Made by a program: the position numbers and the translations under genes. Of a stretch of 64,000 nt of DNA, positions 26,907 to 39,910 are shown piece after piece. Every line of letters starts with the position of its first letter. Within the stretch, counting starts at the first letter, position 1. The notes under the pieces are model-generated. The model was not told the DNA's origin and did not search any database. It saw nothing but the letters and a program-made list of their open reading frames with translations. The stretch comes from Coriaria nepalensis (lineage: Eukaryota; Streptophyta; Magnoliopsida; Cucurbitales; Coriariaceae). The stretch lies in assembly GCA_027186245.1 (NCBI GenBank), contig CP114498.1:1309501-1373500 (forward strand), in the 5' to 3' direction.

Positions 26907-29900
26907 ATGTCTGGTTTTGCAGGGATGAAAATGGGTTTGTCTCGAAACCCCAGCACGAGAAGCAGCGGAGATTACTTAGATGGAATGCTCGGTGATTATG
27001 CCGGTGGAAAATCGAAATCGAAAAACACTTCTCAGAAAACAGTTTCCACCCGCCTAGTCACGATCCTCACTTGCCTACAATTCGGGTTTGCCATTTACGC
27101 CACCTTCTTACTATACTACATGAGCCCAACAGTCGATTTACGGTCAAACCCGGATTTCTCATGGGCTTCTAGGATCGCTCAGCAATGGAAACAGTTCACT
27201 ATCTTTCCTACCCATGTTTTGAACCGATATCAATTAGAAGCTTCCAATTCAATACAATTATCCGAACCACAACCTATAACTCCTTCACAAGTTTGTGAGC
27301 ATGAAAAGATCGATTTTGTGCAGAAGAAGTCTAATGATGCGCAGATGATCAAGCTCAAAAGAGAGCTCTATAATGAGGTTCTAGATTTCCAAAGCAAATC
27401 CTTGAAAACGGAAACTCTTACTGAGCTCATGACTATGAAGTCTAGATGGGACTTAAGAGGTCCGAATCCGATGAAGCCGAAAATAACAGTTATTTTAAAC
27501 CATTTCAAGCGGAAGACTCTTTGTGCACAGCTCCATTCTTTGCTCGAGCAGACCCTTCCTTTCCACCATGTTTGGGTGCTTTCTTTTGGAAGCCCAAATG
27601 AGCTCTCGTTGAAAAGGATAGTAGAGAGTTACAACAATTCAAGAATAAGCTTTATCAGTTCGAGCTATGATTTTAAGTACTATGGAAGGTTTCAAATGGC
27701 TTTACAAACAGAAGCCGATCTTGTTTATGTTCTGGACGATGATATGATTCCGGGACGGAAAATGCTTCAGATTCTGGCCCATGTGGCCGGAACGGAGAAG
27801 TATAAGAATTCTGTTTTGGGAAGTATCGGAAGGATTCTTCCGTTTCGACAGAAGGATTTTACGTTTCCTAGTTATAGGAAGTTCCGGTCTAAAGAGGCGG
27901 GGCTTTACTTGCCGGACCCTGCTTATAACATCACTTTGGATAAGATTGTTCAGGTTGATTTTCTATCAAGTTCTTGGTTCTTGTCGGCTGAGCTTATTAA
28001 GACACTTTTTATCGAGACACCATTTACGTTTGCAACCGGAGAAGATCTTCATCTTAGGTATGATTTTTTTAAAAATTAGTATCAATTAAATGAATCTAAT
28101 CACTGTTTTCCCTGTTGTTAGTGTTGTATTATTGCTTACAATTCAATTAAATGAATATAATCACCGCTAAATTTGCGTTTAAGCAAATCAATGATTATAC
28201 TATTTTAATATGAATATAAATTTTGTCCTTTTCAATTAAGTTTGCTTGAAATTATTCAAAATATCGACGTCCAAAGAATTTCAACTTGGTGAAATAGAAT
28301 AAGCCTTTTTCTAAGGGATAAAGTTATAAGACTACCCCTAAATTATTTGTTAATTACAGATTAACTCCTTTTGTCTAATAACTTTTCCCTGTATAACAAA
28401 CATTATTCACATCATGCAGCTATCAGCTTCAAAAGTACAGGAACGCGGGCTCATTTGTGCTTCCAGTCGATCCAAAAGACAAAGAAACATGGGGTGATAG
28501 TGAACATAGACTAGCTTATGTCTCAGAAACAACTGTAATCTTCAAAGACATAGTCCAAGTCCGAGACGATCAATGGTGGAAGGCCCTCTCAACAGGTTAT
28601 GTAACCCAATGGGCTGCTATGAACCCTCAAAAAATCGACGCTCTATTCTACGCCCATTCGGTTGAGGAAGTCAAATCCCTTGCACCTCTTCTAGAAAAGT
28701 TCCGGTCAACGGTCGGGAAGAAGGCTTACCTTGTTGTCTCAGGAGGAGACTTCTGCCCTTGTGAAGATGCTGCACTGGCTATCAAGTGGCCGAAATCGGT
28801 TTGTAAGGAGCGGCGGTTCAAAATATTTGACGTGGCGGTCGGGGCTATTTTGGGTATTTCGAATTCCGAGGTTCCCGTGGTGCAAGCCGTGTATGCTAGC
28901 ATGAAAGGGTTGATCAAGATTCATAACCCGAGTGTGGTTATAACTGTGGCCGATATTGATTTAAATGTGAAGAAGGCTTTGAAAATGGCTACAGAGAGTA
29001 ATAATAACTCCAACGGGACGACGCTTGTTCTTTTGCCAAGGGCTTCGGTTTCGAAAGTTCTTTGGATGGCCGATCTCCGATCAACTGCTCTACCAAGTAA
29101 GGCATGGTTTTGGCTTAGCGGTTATTGAACTAGATTTCTTAATATTATATTAGATTTAGATTGATACAACATATTTATAAATTTATTTGTGTGCAGATTG
29201 GAATCGGATGAGGGTTTCGGTTAACATAATTACTCAAAACCGAGCTCACTCATTGACAAGGCTACTAAAATCTCTTCAAAATGCATACTACCTTGGGGAT
29301 GAGATTGCTATAAGCTTCAATATGGACAGTAGAGTGGATGGTGAAACTATCAGATTAGTGAACTCATTTGAGTGGCCTCATGGTCAGAAAACCTTAAAGA
29401 GGAGAATCATACAAGGAGGGCTTATCCGTGCCGTTAGTGAGAGTTGGTATCCTTCTTCGGACAATGATTTTGGGCTACTTCTAGAAGACGACATAGAAGT
29501 CTCTCCTTACTATTACCTCTGGATCAAATACGCTCTTCTGGCATACCACTATGACCCTCAAGTTTCTCTGCCCGAGATATCATCCATCTCTCTCTACACT
29601 CCTAGAATCGTCGAGGTGGTGAAAGAAAGACCAAAATGGAACGCAACCGAATTCTTCAAACCGATCCATCCAAACACGCCTTATCTTCATCAGTTGCCAT
29701 GCAGTTGGGGAGCGGTTTTCTTCCCGAAACAATGGAGAGAATTCTACGTCTACATGAACATGAGGTTCACGGAAAACGCAAAAGAAAACCCGGTTCAAAT
29801 CCCGAAATCCCGAACCAACGGATGGCAAGCTTCATGGAAGAAGTTCTTGATCGATATGATGTACTTAAGAGGGTATGTGAGTCTCTATCCCAACTTTCCG

Positions 29901-30218
29901 AACCAAGCGAGCTTTTCGACCAATCATATGGAGCCGGGTGCTCATATTAGTGCCAAAGACAACGTTGTTAAACATGACAAGGGGGATTTTGAGGTACCAC
30001 TTTTGAAAGATGATTTTAGACCGCTGTTGCCTGGTATGAAGTTGCCTCCTGCCTCGAGATTGCCTTCTTTGAATCTCTTTAACCGGCCGGTTTCTCTTAA
30101 GGGACTAAAAGCGGCCGGGGCTAAGTTAGGGCAAGATGTTCTCAGATGTGATAATGTCACGGAGATTGTCATGGTTGATCATGAGACTGGTTTGCCTTTA
30201 CGATGTGCAAAATTCTGA
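26907..30218 (+). CDS. Membrane-anchored protein with two GT-A glycosyltransferase-like domains, three exons
   Basis: Exons are 26907-28057, 28420-29096 and 29197-30218; the frames join (AG|C, A|AT) to 949 aa. One hydrophobic segment at about residues 50-71 predicts a type II membrane protein, as for Golgi enzymes. A first GT-A-like fold begins near residue 190 (KITVILNHFKRKTL) and has an acidic VLDDDM motif near 275. A second begins right after the exon 2/3 junction (VSVNIITQNRAHSLTRLLKS) and has LLLEDDIE near 705. Such Asp clusters usually bind the metal and nucleotide sugar, so both halves may be transferase-like, although activity of either is unproven. The position near RING, UXT and REV homologues matches a glycosyltransferase family 2 gene I recall next to REV in Arabidopsis (At5g60700). 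Substrate is unknown. The start may instead be the ATG at 26925 if a leader intron ends at 26922. Confidence 0.75.
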
Positions 30219-31371
30219 AGATAGAGTTTTGCTTATTATACAAGTGTTATTCTTTGTTTCTTTCAAAACGATATAGTTCGGCCCATGAGAAAATTTGTTT
30301 CTTCTCTCTTTTCCCCCTTTTTTTTCGTTTCTCAGAAAAAATAAGGACTCATGTTTCTTCCCTCCATTCATATTCCTATTTTCTTTTCCTAAAATAATAA
30401 TAATAATAAAAATAAAAATAAATAATAAATAAATAAAAAAATAGAGAGAAAAGAATAGAAACTGTAGGGTGAAAGAACTGATCAGGCCCAATCAAACATA
30501 GCCATTCTTCGGTCCAATGGTAATGGTGGTTGATTCCTCCTTTCCTTGTCTTCTTATTCTTCTTACTCTCCTTTTGGAGTGAGATTGAAGGGTAAATCTG
30601 ACCTAACAAACACTAATTGAGTTGGAGGGTGGCAAATTTTCTTTTTCTTTCTTCTTTTTCCTTATTGCTTGCAATGGGAGATACCCTATAGACCCCCTTA
30701 TAACATTAAAGAGGACATGTTCCTCTTACCTTCCTGCCTTGCCTTGTGTCCTAAGCTTACTACTAATTTATATTTACTAACCCTTGATCACACCTAAACA
30801 TCATCAAATTAATGTATTAAGTAAGTAATTATTAATTACATCACGGTCAATGTTTCTATTTGTTTTTAGTTGAGAGGCTAATTTTTTACATCTTGACTGT
30901 CAATTTTTAGAAGTTGACACTCTCCAGTCATTGCTTGCACTTACCGTTATATATACATACACACACACAATGTATATATATATAGCCAAAAACAAAAACC
31001 ATAAGCTCTTTGTAATATACATATTAAATCAACATAAACTTGGTTTTTATAGTTAGCAGTAGGCACCAACCAGTAAACCTACTAAACATAAAAAGCCACC
31101 CAATCGGCTTCTTCCTCACAAACCAAACAATCTCTCTCTCTCTCCCTCTCTCCCTCTCCATCAATACAATCCCAGCTCATAGTTGATTTTCCACCATGGT
31201 TTTCTAGCTAGTAGCTCTTCAATTGAACTCCAGACTTCGATTTTTTGGTTATTCTTTTTACTCGTTCTCTGAAAGGTATGTACTAATATTACATATGCTG
31301 CATGTATGTTTATATAATATAATATATATATAATTATGTGTGTACTTGTTAATTTTACAGAGAATATAGTA
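30219..31371. other. Intergenic region and 5' leader of the UXT gene
   Basis: The first part is probably the 3' UTR of the glycosyltransferase-like gene. Near 31130-31158 lies a CT-rich leader stretch, and a TTTTACAG acceptor at 31353-31360, twelve bases before the UXT ATG, points to a 5'-UTR intron. No other gene is seen. Confidence 0.55.
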
Positions 31372-33049
31372 ATGGGAGAAATGTCGAGCTTCCAGCTAGG
31401 CGTGATCGGTGCTCTCTTTCTATCGGTTGCTTCGTCCGTCTCCATTGTCATCTGCAATAAAGCTTTGATGAGCAACCTTGGCTTCCCTTTTGGTACCCTT
31501 TTTCTTTTTCTTTTTTTCCATTAATGACGTGATCTGTTTAATTCCCAGTTAAGATAAGGGATTAAATAATTAATGACGTAATTAATCAATTTGCTTCTTG
31601 TATTAAGCAACAACACTTACAAGTTGGCACCTAATGGTGACATTTTGTACGCTTCATGTGGCGCAACGCATGAATTTCTTCGAGTCAAAGTCTATCGACG
31701 CAAAGACAGTAGTGCTGTTTGGCATTTTAAATGGTGTCTCTATTGGCTTTCTCAACTTGAGCTTGGGTTTCAATTCCATCGGGTTTTACCAGGTTTGTCA
31801 CAGTTTATACTTAAAAAGAGATTATTTTGGGTAGATCCCGGTCTACGATAAACCGACCAATCACAATTGCATACATTATAGTTTTCATTTCTATCATATA
31901 AAATTGAAGCTAACTCAATCTTTTTTTGGAGGGGCAGATGACAAAGCTTGCAATCATACCCTTCACAGTACTTTTGGAAACATTTTTTCTTAAGAAACAA
32001 TTCAGGTAATAACACTTTATCGAGACCACTTGATATGGATTTCTTGCTGATCTTCTTTTTTTGGCAGTTCAAAAATAAAGCTGTCTCTCTTCCTCTTACT
32101 CATTGGAGTCGGCATCGCTTCTATAACTGATCTCCAGCTCAATTTTATGGGCACAATTCTTTCCCTTCTGGCTATCATCACCACTTGTGTTGGTCAAATT
32201 GTATCCTTCTTCACATATTCCATTACTATATATCCATTTTTGTCTCTTAGATAGTAAATTTGTTATGTACTAGGAATAAATGTGTTGGATTATCTTAACT
32301 CGGGTGTAAAATGCAGCTGACAAACACAATACAAAAGAGATTGAATGTGTCTTCCACGCAGCTGCTGTATCAATCAGCCCCGTTTCAGGCAGCCATTCTC
32401 TTCGTCTCGGGCCCCGTCGTAGATCAATACCTTACCAAACAAAGTGTCTTTGCCTTCAAGTATTCTCCTTTAGTTTTGGTATAAATGCTCCTTTTAGAAA
32501 ATTATATTTCATCCCTTCATTTTACTAAATTGACTATTGAGAAAGAAAGGAAAGAGGTTGATTTGCAAATTTTCATGAATGAAATCATGTGCAGGCATTC
32601 ATCATCCTTTCATGCCTGATAGCAGTGTCAGTGAACTTCAGCACTTTTTTAGTGATTGGGAAGACATCGCCTGTTACATATCAAGTACTTGGACACCTCA
32701 AGACATGTCTTGTCCTTGGCTTCGGCTATACTCTGCTTCATGACCCTTTTACGGACAGAAACATCATCGGCATTCTCATTGCCATCTTTGGAATGGGACT
32801 GTACTCTTATTTCTGCACCCAAGAGAACAAAAAGAAACAACCTATTGATCTCTCTTTGGCCTCTCTGGTATTTAGCTTAAACATTTCTTTATCTTGATCA
32901 TATATATTTTATTTATTTATTTATTTATATTTTTTTTGCAGATTAAAGATAAGGATGATGCACCATTACTGGGAGGGAAGAACAACATGGGTCATCAAGA
33001 TAAAGAAACCCATGAGGTTAGAAAGCCCACAAAGGATTCTCTGGTTTGA
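31372..33049 (+). CDS. UXT: UDP-xylose transporter of the Golgi (UXT type), seven exons
   Basis: Exons are 31372-31492, 31608-31792, 31938-32005, 32068-32200, 32317-32478, 32595-32867 and 32942-33049, all with GT-AG ends, giving 349 aa. The product starts MGEMSSFQLGVIGALFLSVASS in the manner of UXT1-3 and has about ten hydrophobic segments of the NST/TPT family. Blocks such as LNLSLGFNSIGFYQMTKLA, LTNTIQKRLNVSSTQLLYQ and VIGKTSPVTYQVLGHLKTC are close to those of Arabidopsis UXT1 (At2g28315 as recalled). UXTs carry cytosolic UDP-xylose into the Golgi lumen in exchange for UMP, feeding xylan and xyloglucan synthesis. The frame is intact and the length normal (about 350 aa). The close linkage to the glycosyltransferase-like gene is probably inherited gene order, not functional clustering. 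Confidence 0.93.
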
Positions 33050-33479
33050 TATATGGGCTTCTTCTGGGACTAAAGTTTGTTTTGTGTAAGGGTCATCATT
33101 GTCGTGTATATTTGTCTCATTTGCTTCGAAGCTTGAATTAATCATAAACGTTAACATTTTTATAAAAGATTTTTGTGTCTTCCAATTAACCAACACTTGT
33201 TAATACTACTTTATTTTAATTATTATTCACTGAATATTATGAGTTTCAAATTAGAATTTGATATCTAAAGGAATGAAACTTGTAATAAAATCTTTGGTTG
33301 TTTGTAATAAATCATGTGGCATGGGAGGAATTGTTAGTCAATACTAATCTTAAGATGTTGATAAAGACTTTTAATGGTTGATAGAGATTGACTAAATGAG
33401 CTAAACCTAAAGACTAAGGTCATCCTGTTATTTTATATAATTTATTATTATTTTTTTTAAAAATATATACTATTTCAAC

Positions 33480-33515
<36 letters not shown>

Positions 33516-33647
33516 TAGGACAGAAATGTCATTTGACATTATACTATTTCACTTGGAGATTAAAAAAAAATTTTAATTCGGGCCAAGTCACTAGGCAACC
33601 CGGGTCATTTCACTCGCAATCTTTCTCACCCGTGGCGGCACTTTTGC

Positions 33648-33680
<33 letters not shown>

Positions 33681-33961
33681 AGAGAGAGAGAGAGTTAACA
33701 AAGAGAAAAGCGAGGGAGAATTTGAGCCACCTATTCCATAGCTTGCACTTTTTCTCTGATTCCTTTGAACAACAGCGATTAAGAAGTCGCAATCAATCTT
33801 CTTCTCTCTTCTCTGGTTTTTCCGATGCAAATTCCAACAGAAGAATCACATATCTACTAGTGTTTTTTTTTTTTGGCATCGAATTTTAAGTTGAGCTGGT
33901 GATTTGAAGGATTTTTTTGGAAATCGATCGATTCGGTTTGATCGGAATTTCTACTTGCTTG
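33050..33961. other. Intergenic stretch between UXT and the PH-START pseudogene
   Basis: AT-rich. Contains an (AT)n array at about 33484-33513 and a T-run at about 33648-33674, then what was presumably the promoter and leader of the PH-START gene. No other gene is seen. Confidence 0.6.
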
Positions 33962-36900
33962 ATGGACACGTCTCAGAGTGATGGAAGAATGGAGGGATGG
34001 ATTAACCTCATCCGTTCTAATCGGATTGGATTGCAGTACTCGCGGAAGCGGTACTTTGTTCTTGACGGTCACCTCCTCAAGTGCTTCAAATCGATGCCGG
34101 TTTCAAGGAATCAGGTTTGTACTTCTGCTGTTTGGCTAGGTTCTTAACTTTTTATGGTTTTTATTTATTTATTTTTTGTTTTGGAATCATCCTTTCTGTA
34201 TTTAAGTTCCTTTTTCGTTTTTTGTTTCTGCTAATAGATTTGTAGAGTGTGAAATAAACATCGGAAAACTTTTCCTTGTGTGGATGGATATTGTGGTTGA
34301 ACTTTATAGTGTTCAGATATACGTATGAAATCAAAGAATTGCTTCAAAAGGGATTCACTAACTTTTTCTACTGCCTTTTTTCTTTTCAACTTTCCCCTTG
34401 TGTTGTCATGCTTTTCATAACTGATATGCTCATACGTCTATTTTTGGCAGTATATCTAAAGCTGTCATACAACCAATAACAAAACTCCTTTTTTTTTTTT
34501 TGGTAATGTCAGGATCCAGTAAGAAGCACAATTCTTGGTAACAGTATTCGTGTCACAGACCATGGGATAGTGAACATTCAAGGAAAAGTATGAGCGTTAT
34601 GCACAATGCTAGGCATCAATGTATCTAGCAGTCATTTACTTACTTATATCCTTATTGCCACTCTTGTATGATTGCATGACAGTTATTTACTGAACTTGCA
34701 GGTATTCTTCATATTCACACTTCAGAATACTTCAAACCACAACGATCAACTTAAGGTGAGTAAATTGTCCGTCCAATAAATATGGTGCTTATTACATAAC
34801 TCCACATTTTGAGCTATGCACTATAATCATGTAGTTAGGAGCAAGCAGTCCTGAAGAAGCAGCAAGATGGACCCAATCCTTTCAGGAAGCAGCTCTAAAG
34901 GTTATAAACTGCACAGTTGATTTAATCTACAGCTAGATGGCAATGCTTAAGCCCACAACAGAAGACTTATACTTGTGCAATTATGCCGGGTAGCCAAGAT
35001 CCTGAAATTAACGTGATGGGCTATTCCAAGAGCAGAGGATGGCAGCCTTTTGGGTATGCTCTATTATTAAAAAAATTCGTACTGAACAGATCTCAGCTTT
35101 ACTAAGCGATCTTTTGTAAATAGAATCAGACCTTTATTGTTCCTAATTTTCTGTACATATTCCTTTGTTTTCGGTGCCATATATTTTTGCTATTATGTGA
35201 TTTGGTACTCAAGAGAGTTTCATGCACACAGATTAATCAGTTCAAGCAGGATAAGTCACTCTAGTAGTGTAGAATGGACTCTTCCTTCTCCCATCCGAAT
35301 AGATCCTAGGACACCTGATGTTATGGCCCCTTCAACCTGGAAAATATTTGATTGCCAAAATGGTAAGGAGTTAATTGCAAATTATACTGGTTTAAGTAGC
35401 TGAAGCAGCAAGTTTGAAATCACTATTTCCTGCAGGTTTGTGAATTTGTAAAGAACAAAAAGATAGGAATTCTTGGAGGAAGGTTAGTAGCTTTTCACTG
35501 ATCGCTTGTTCATTATGAAGAATTTTTCGATTGCTCATCATATTATGGCTTCTGCAGTGGAATGGTGGCTCTGCAATAATGGCTGTGGGTGTGGTCGATG
35601 AAACCTGTGAAGCCTTTTTCCAGATACTTATGTCTCTCGGTCCCTCAAGATCTGAGTAAGTTTGTGGAAAACTCCTTATTCTCTCAAACTCAATGTAGTT
35701 TTTATATTCTCTAAAAATTTACCATCATGGTTTGATTTCAAAGTCGAAGTCCTCTATCTTCAAAAGAGTGCCAACGTTAGTTCTGGTTATGAATCACATG
35801 CTTTTGTTAGGGCCAAAATGGTATTAAAACCTTTTCATTTTGGCCTGTTCAGCATGTTATCAGAACATTGTAGTTGCAATTTCTCTGATACTAAATTATA
35901 ATTTGAGGACCATGATGGTCATACAGACATTATTCACGAGCAATTGTCTAGAGATTGGTTACCCTGGTCAGTTCTAGAGTTCCTGTAGTTTGATATGCAT
36001 TTTAGGAAGCTTTCAATGAACTTATGAAAGTAACTTTATAGTCACTTGTCATACTTTTTAGGGAGATGAGAAAAAGAGATCTAGTGTTGCATCGTTATTG
36101 GAGAAGGGAAGATGATGGGACATACGGTTGTGATATACTGGAAGATATATTTTGATGATTAAATATCCTTAGAAGATCTATCTGACCTAGAGCATAACTT
36201 CCTTGGTTTATCCTGCCACAGTTGTTCTTTACCACTTCGTGATTCACAAGAAGTTTCCACCTCAGAGAGGCTACGTCCGTGCCTGCCTTAAAAGTAATGT
36301 ATGCTTAAGATTTAGAAATAACATACTTCCTAGTCTGCATGGAGTTTCTTGTCTTGCATGTTCTAGTTAAGACCAAGTCTGGTTTTGTGTTTTCTGAACT
36401 GGAGTTTTAGTAACTGAATTTTGAAATTCTGGATTTTGGATATGTTGTGTCAAACTAGATTCAAAGAAATAAATTTGGATGAGTATTTGGAGTTTTAGCA
36501 TTTTTTATTTCAATTTTAGAGTGATTTTTCCCTTAATTTTCGTCAATTGTGACCTGATGATTGTTAGAGACTTTTATGCTGCAGTTCATGAGAGGGGCTA
36601 TGTGGACTTGAAAGACATGGCAGGAGAAGACGGTATCTCATGCTGCTATTGCTCCGCTCTTCCAAGAGATACATCTTGTACTCTTGCTTGTGGTTGGACC
36701 GTTTCAGATCCTTCTACGTATTTAATTCGAGGAGAGAGTTATCTAGAAGACCGCAAGAAGGTAAGAGATGAGACTAACAACACGGACTAAGGGAAGCCAG
36801 AAATTTTTAACCATGTCACATCTTAATTCCTTGTTCTGTCCAGATTAAGGCAAAAGGCACACTGATGGATATGGTTGCTTCCGATTGATAAGATCCGACA

Positions 36901-37502
36901 AGCGAGAAGATGATGTAGGAGGTCGTCCCGGGAGCTTTGTACGGGTACTTTTAATCTCACTGCAGCTTTTTAGTATTAGTTTGATTGCTTACTGTAAATT
37001 CTCACTATAATAACATGAGAAATCACTTCCCTTTCCTCTCAGGGCTCATTAGTTAAGCAGAGTGTTGGAAAGAAAGCATGCCTCATTGGTCGAGCACTTA
37101 AGATTAATTATATCTGTGGCAAGAACTATATAGAGGTAAATCTGGCTAAACAGTCCGTCTTATATAGTCTTTCATCCTATCTTCTCCATAATCATGAGAT
37201 GTTTGAATGTCGCTGCAGCTTGGGGTTGATATTGGGTCGTCCACTGTAGCTAGAGAGTCGTCGGTCTTGTTCTTGGATACCTTAACAGCCTGGTTATTGA
37301 GACACCATTTTTAGTACAGGTAAAAACCCGATAAAACTCTTGTTTTCATAGATTTATTTAAATTCAATTTGGGTAGACTAATTAAACTGTGAAAATGTTC
37401 CTTGCACAGGGAAATACATCGGAGATGCTCCCAGAGTATCTTCTCGGAACGTGCTGCCTTAATCATCTCGATGCATCCAAATCAGTTTTAGTGGCATCAT
37501 GA
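33962..37502 (+). pseudogene. Decayed PH-START-DUF1336 (EDR2-like) gene
   Basis: The first exons are clean: 33962-34114, 34513-34587, 34702-34755 and 34835-34900 join in frame to a PH domain (GRMEGWINLIRSNRIGLQYS onwards). Later exons are recognisable but broken. A GT-TTG-TGA reading at 35436-35443 replaces an expected CGA Arg codon by a stop. The START exons around 35555-36294 are partly eroded, and about 200 residues of START end and linker have no exon between 36295 and 36585. The exon with SDPSTYLIRGESYLEDRKK (to about 36760) is intact. The next, from 36844, lost one G so that TGG becomes TGA at 36886. The middle DUF1336 exon is missing. The exon at 37219 has a 1-bp loss near 37252, and the last exon reads LLGTCCLNHLDASKSVLVAS to a TGA at 37500. 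EDR2-type proteins bind lipids and restrain defence-linked cell death. Position fits At2g28320. A truncated PH-only product remains possible. Confidence 0.8.
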
Positions 37503-39910
37503 TAGTCGGTCAAATTGAATTTACATAAATCTTAATAGCTATTAATAAATCTTTCGGTTCAAATTGAATTCATTCTGGTGTGTAGATATCATTCTTGTGT
37601 AGGGTTGAACAAGCGTTTGGAAACTGGAGGTTGGGCAAAAGTTCTAGTAGTTTGTGAGGTAAACTAGATATTAATTTGCAAGATCCCTTTTTTTTTTTCC
37701 TTCTTTTTTGGTTGTTGTTCTACTACCAATCTCTGTTCTTCAAAGTTGGTATGTAATTCAGAACCTTACCCCTTTTTGTTTACTTCTAAAGAACTGAAAA
37801 CAAAAACTCATCTGCAACTTACGTATCAGAAATATTTGCAGATTCATATGGCTTTACGACTGATGTGACGTATAAAGGAAAGTTCTCAAGAAGAGAAGAA
37901 GGTGCTGGAAAATCAAATTATTTGATATATAGTGCCCAGGCTCAAATACAATGAACTTGCAGGATAGGCCCTAGCTAGGCAGGTAGCTAGCCGACTCAGA
38001 GATCACGTTCAGTCGTGGACTACTCACATGGCATCTTGTTTTTATTCTTAGTTTTTTGGTTAAAATTACTTGTGTAAAAGCTGTAGGAAAGACAACTAAA
38101 GTTTTAAGGTATAAATCGACAATTTAAAGAAATATTCTTATATAAAATATATCATATCATTTAAAATTATATATAAAAAAAAAAAAAAGAATTCATATCA
38201 TCTCAATATACAATAATAAGATTGGTGATTTGCATCTAATATTGTAACACTATGTACAACTAGAGTAGCCCAAATTCCCAATCTATCGCAAAAATGGGTA
38301 TTATTTTGCTTATTGTGATCTCGCCCGTTAATTTTAAAAAAAAAAAAAGAAAAAGAAAACATATTACCAAATTCTAATAATGAGTTCACATGGAATGTGT
38401 AATCACTTCTTACATTATTTGTAATTTGGCATTATGTAGTTGGGATGGGATGCTCGGCACATATGAAGCTTCCTCCTGTTCCGTACATATTAATTATTAA
38501 GGTGCCAACTTTTTATTTTAATTTATTTATTTTAATTTAGGCTTTGGTTATTTTTTTTTTTAAAAGCAATATGGTTTCGAATGTAATTTGGGTAAATCAT
38601 AGAGTGATGAGTGATCGTATGTTTAATTTTTTTTTGTCTCTTACATGTGTTTTATAAGATCTTACGAATCTTAAAAAGAAAAAAAAAAAAAATGGTAAGA
38701 AACGAAAACATGTAATGAACACCCCACGTGTTCGATAAAATGGTAAAGATCAGACTCATAAATTTTGTGAAGAGAACTAATGAATAATGAAAATTAATTA
38801 ACTTTATATCCCCCCTTGGTGACGGTGATCCCTCAAATTCTCTTTCATGATATTAATGTCCTACCATAATACGTGAAGGGATCCCTCACTCTAACCCAGC
38901 TCATATGCTAACAAAATATTAAGAAAAAGAAAAGTTAATTTTTTTTTTTTTTTTTAAGCTCGGACACTGAGATTCAAAGCAATCCCATCTTCTCAGCTGT
39001 ACCCTTCTCTATCTGAGCAAAGTTCTGACACGGAAATGGCGGCGACGGTCTCTGACCACGGCCCCACTGCCTAGTACGCCGTCGCTAAATATCATTTCAA
39101 AGAAGCAAGGCTGCAAGGGCGAAGCTATAAGGTCTACACTCCACTTACTGCAGCTCCATCCATTTTCTAGGGTTTTCATGAACTTTTACTCGTCGTTGTG
39201 TTTGGTACCATACGGTGGCTTATCGTAAGGCTTTGTTCTGTTTGCATGTCGATTTTTGCATCTTCGTCTCTATAACGTCATTGTTTGGCATCGCATTTCT
39301 ACTTTATCGTTGGTTCTTCCCCTGTTTCGGGAAAATGAAGAAAAATCCGGGGACGTTAATCGGATATTATGATAATCGTTCTTACGGTTTGAAATGAGAA
39401 TATTATTTGGGCGAAATACTCGTCAGATTCTCTCAGATTTTTGACACATTGTTGATTGAGTCGTTTTCTTACATTTTCTCAGCATCCAAACATATCCTTG
39501 GGTTTTTTCCACCCGCAATCTCCTTTATGAGATTGGAATTTCATTTGCTCTCGAAACGACGACGTACACACGTCATCATCCGACCAGTTTCAAATTTTTG
39601 TTTGATTAGGAAAATTTAACGGATTTGGAATATTATCGAATTCCCAATCCTTTCTCGGTAAGTTTTGAAAAAATTTGAAAATCAAGTCTTAGATAAAAAA
39701 GGATAAAATCCCCGCTGTATAAGGTAATATCGGATTATGCAATCAATGAGATAAACTGCCCTTTTCTTAATTCTCATGCGTATATCTTTTCTTAATAAAA
39801 AGAAAAAAAAAATTCCTATCTTAGATTGTTTATATGAATTGTTACTATAACTCTAGGTTAGAATGATAAGGTTGTCTTCTTTTGATTTCTTGAAACCAGA
39901 TATTAATACC
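37503..39910. other. Intergenic region and probable leader of the GATA gene
   Basis: AT-rich to about 38960, then a GC-richer segment (38960-39140) that looks transcribed, probably a non-coding first exon of the GATA gene ending near a donor at 39133. It includes a 12-codon open frame (39036-39074). A pyrimidine-rich tract and CCAG at 39896-39899 make a fitting acceptor for the leader intron. Confidence 0.45.
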
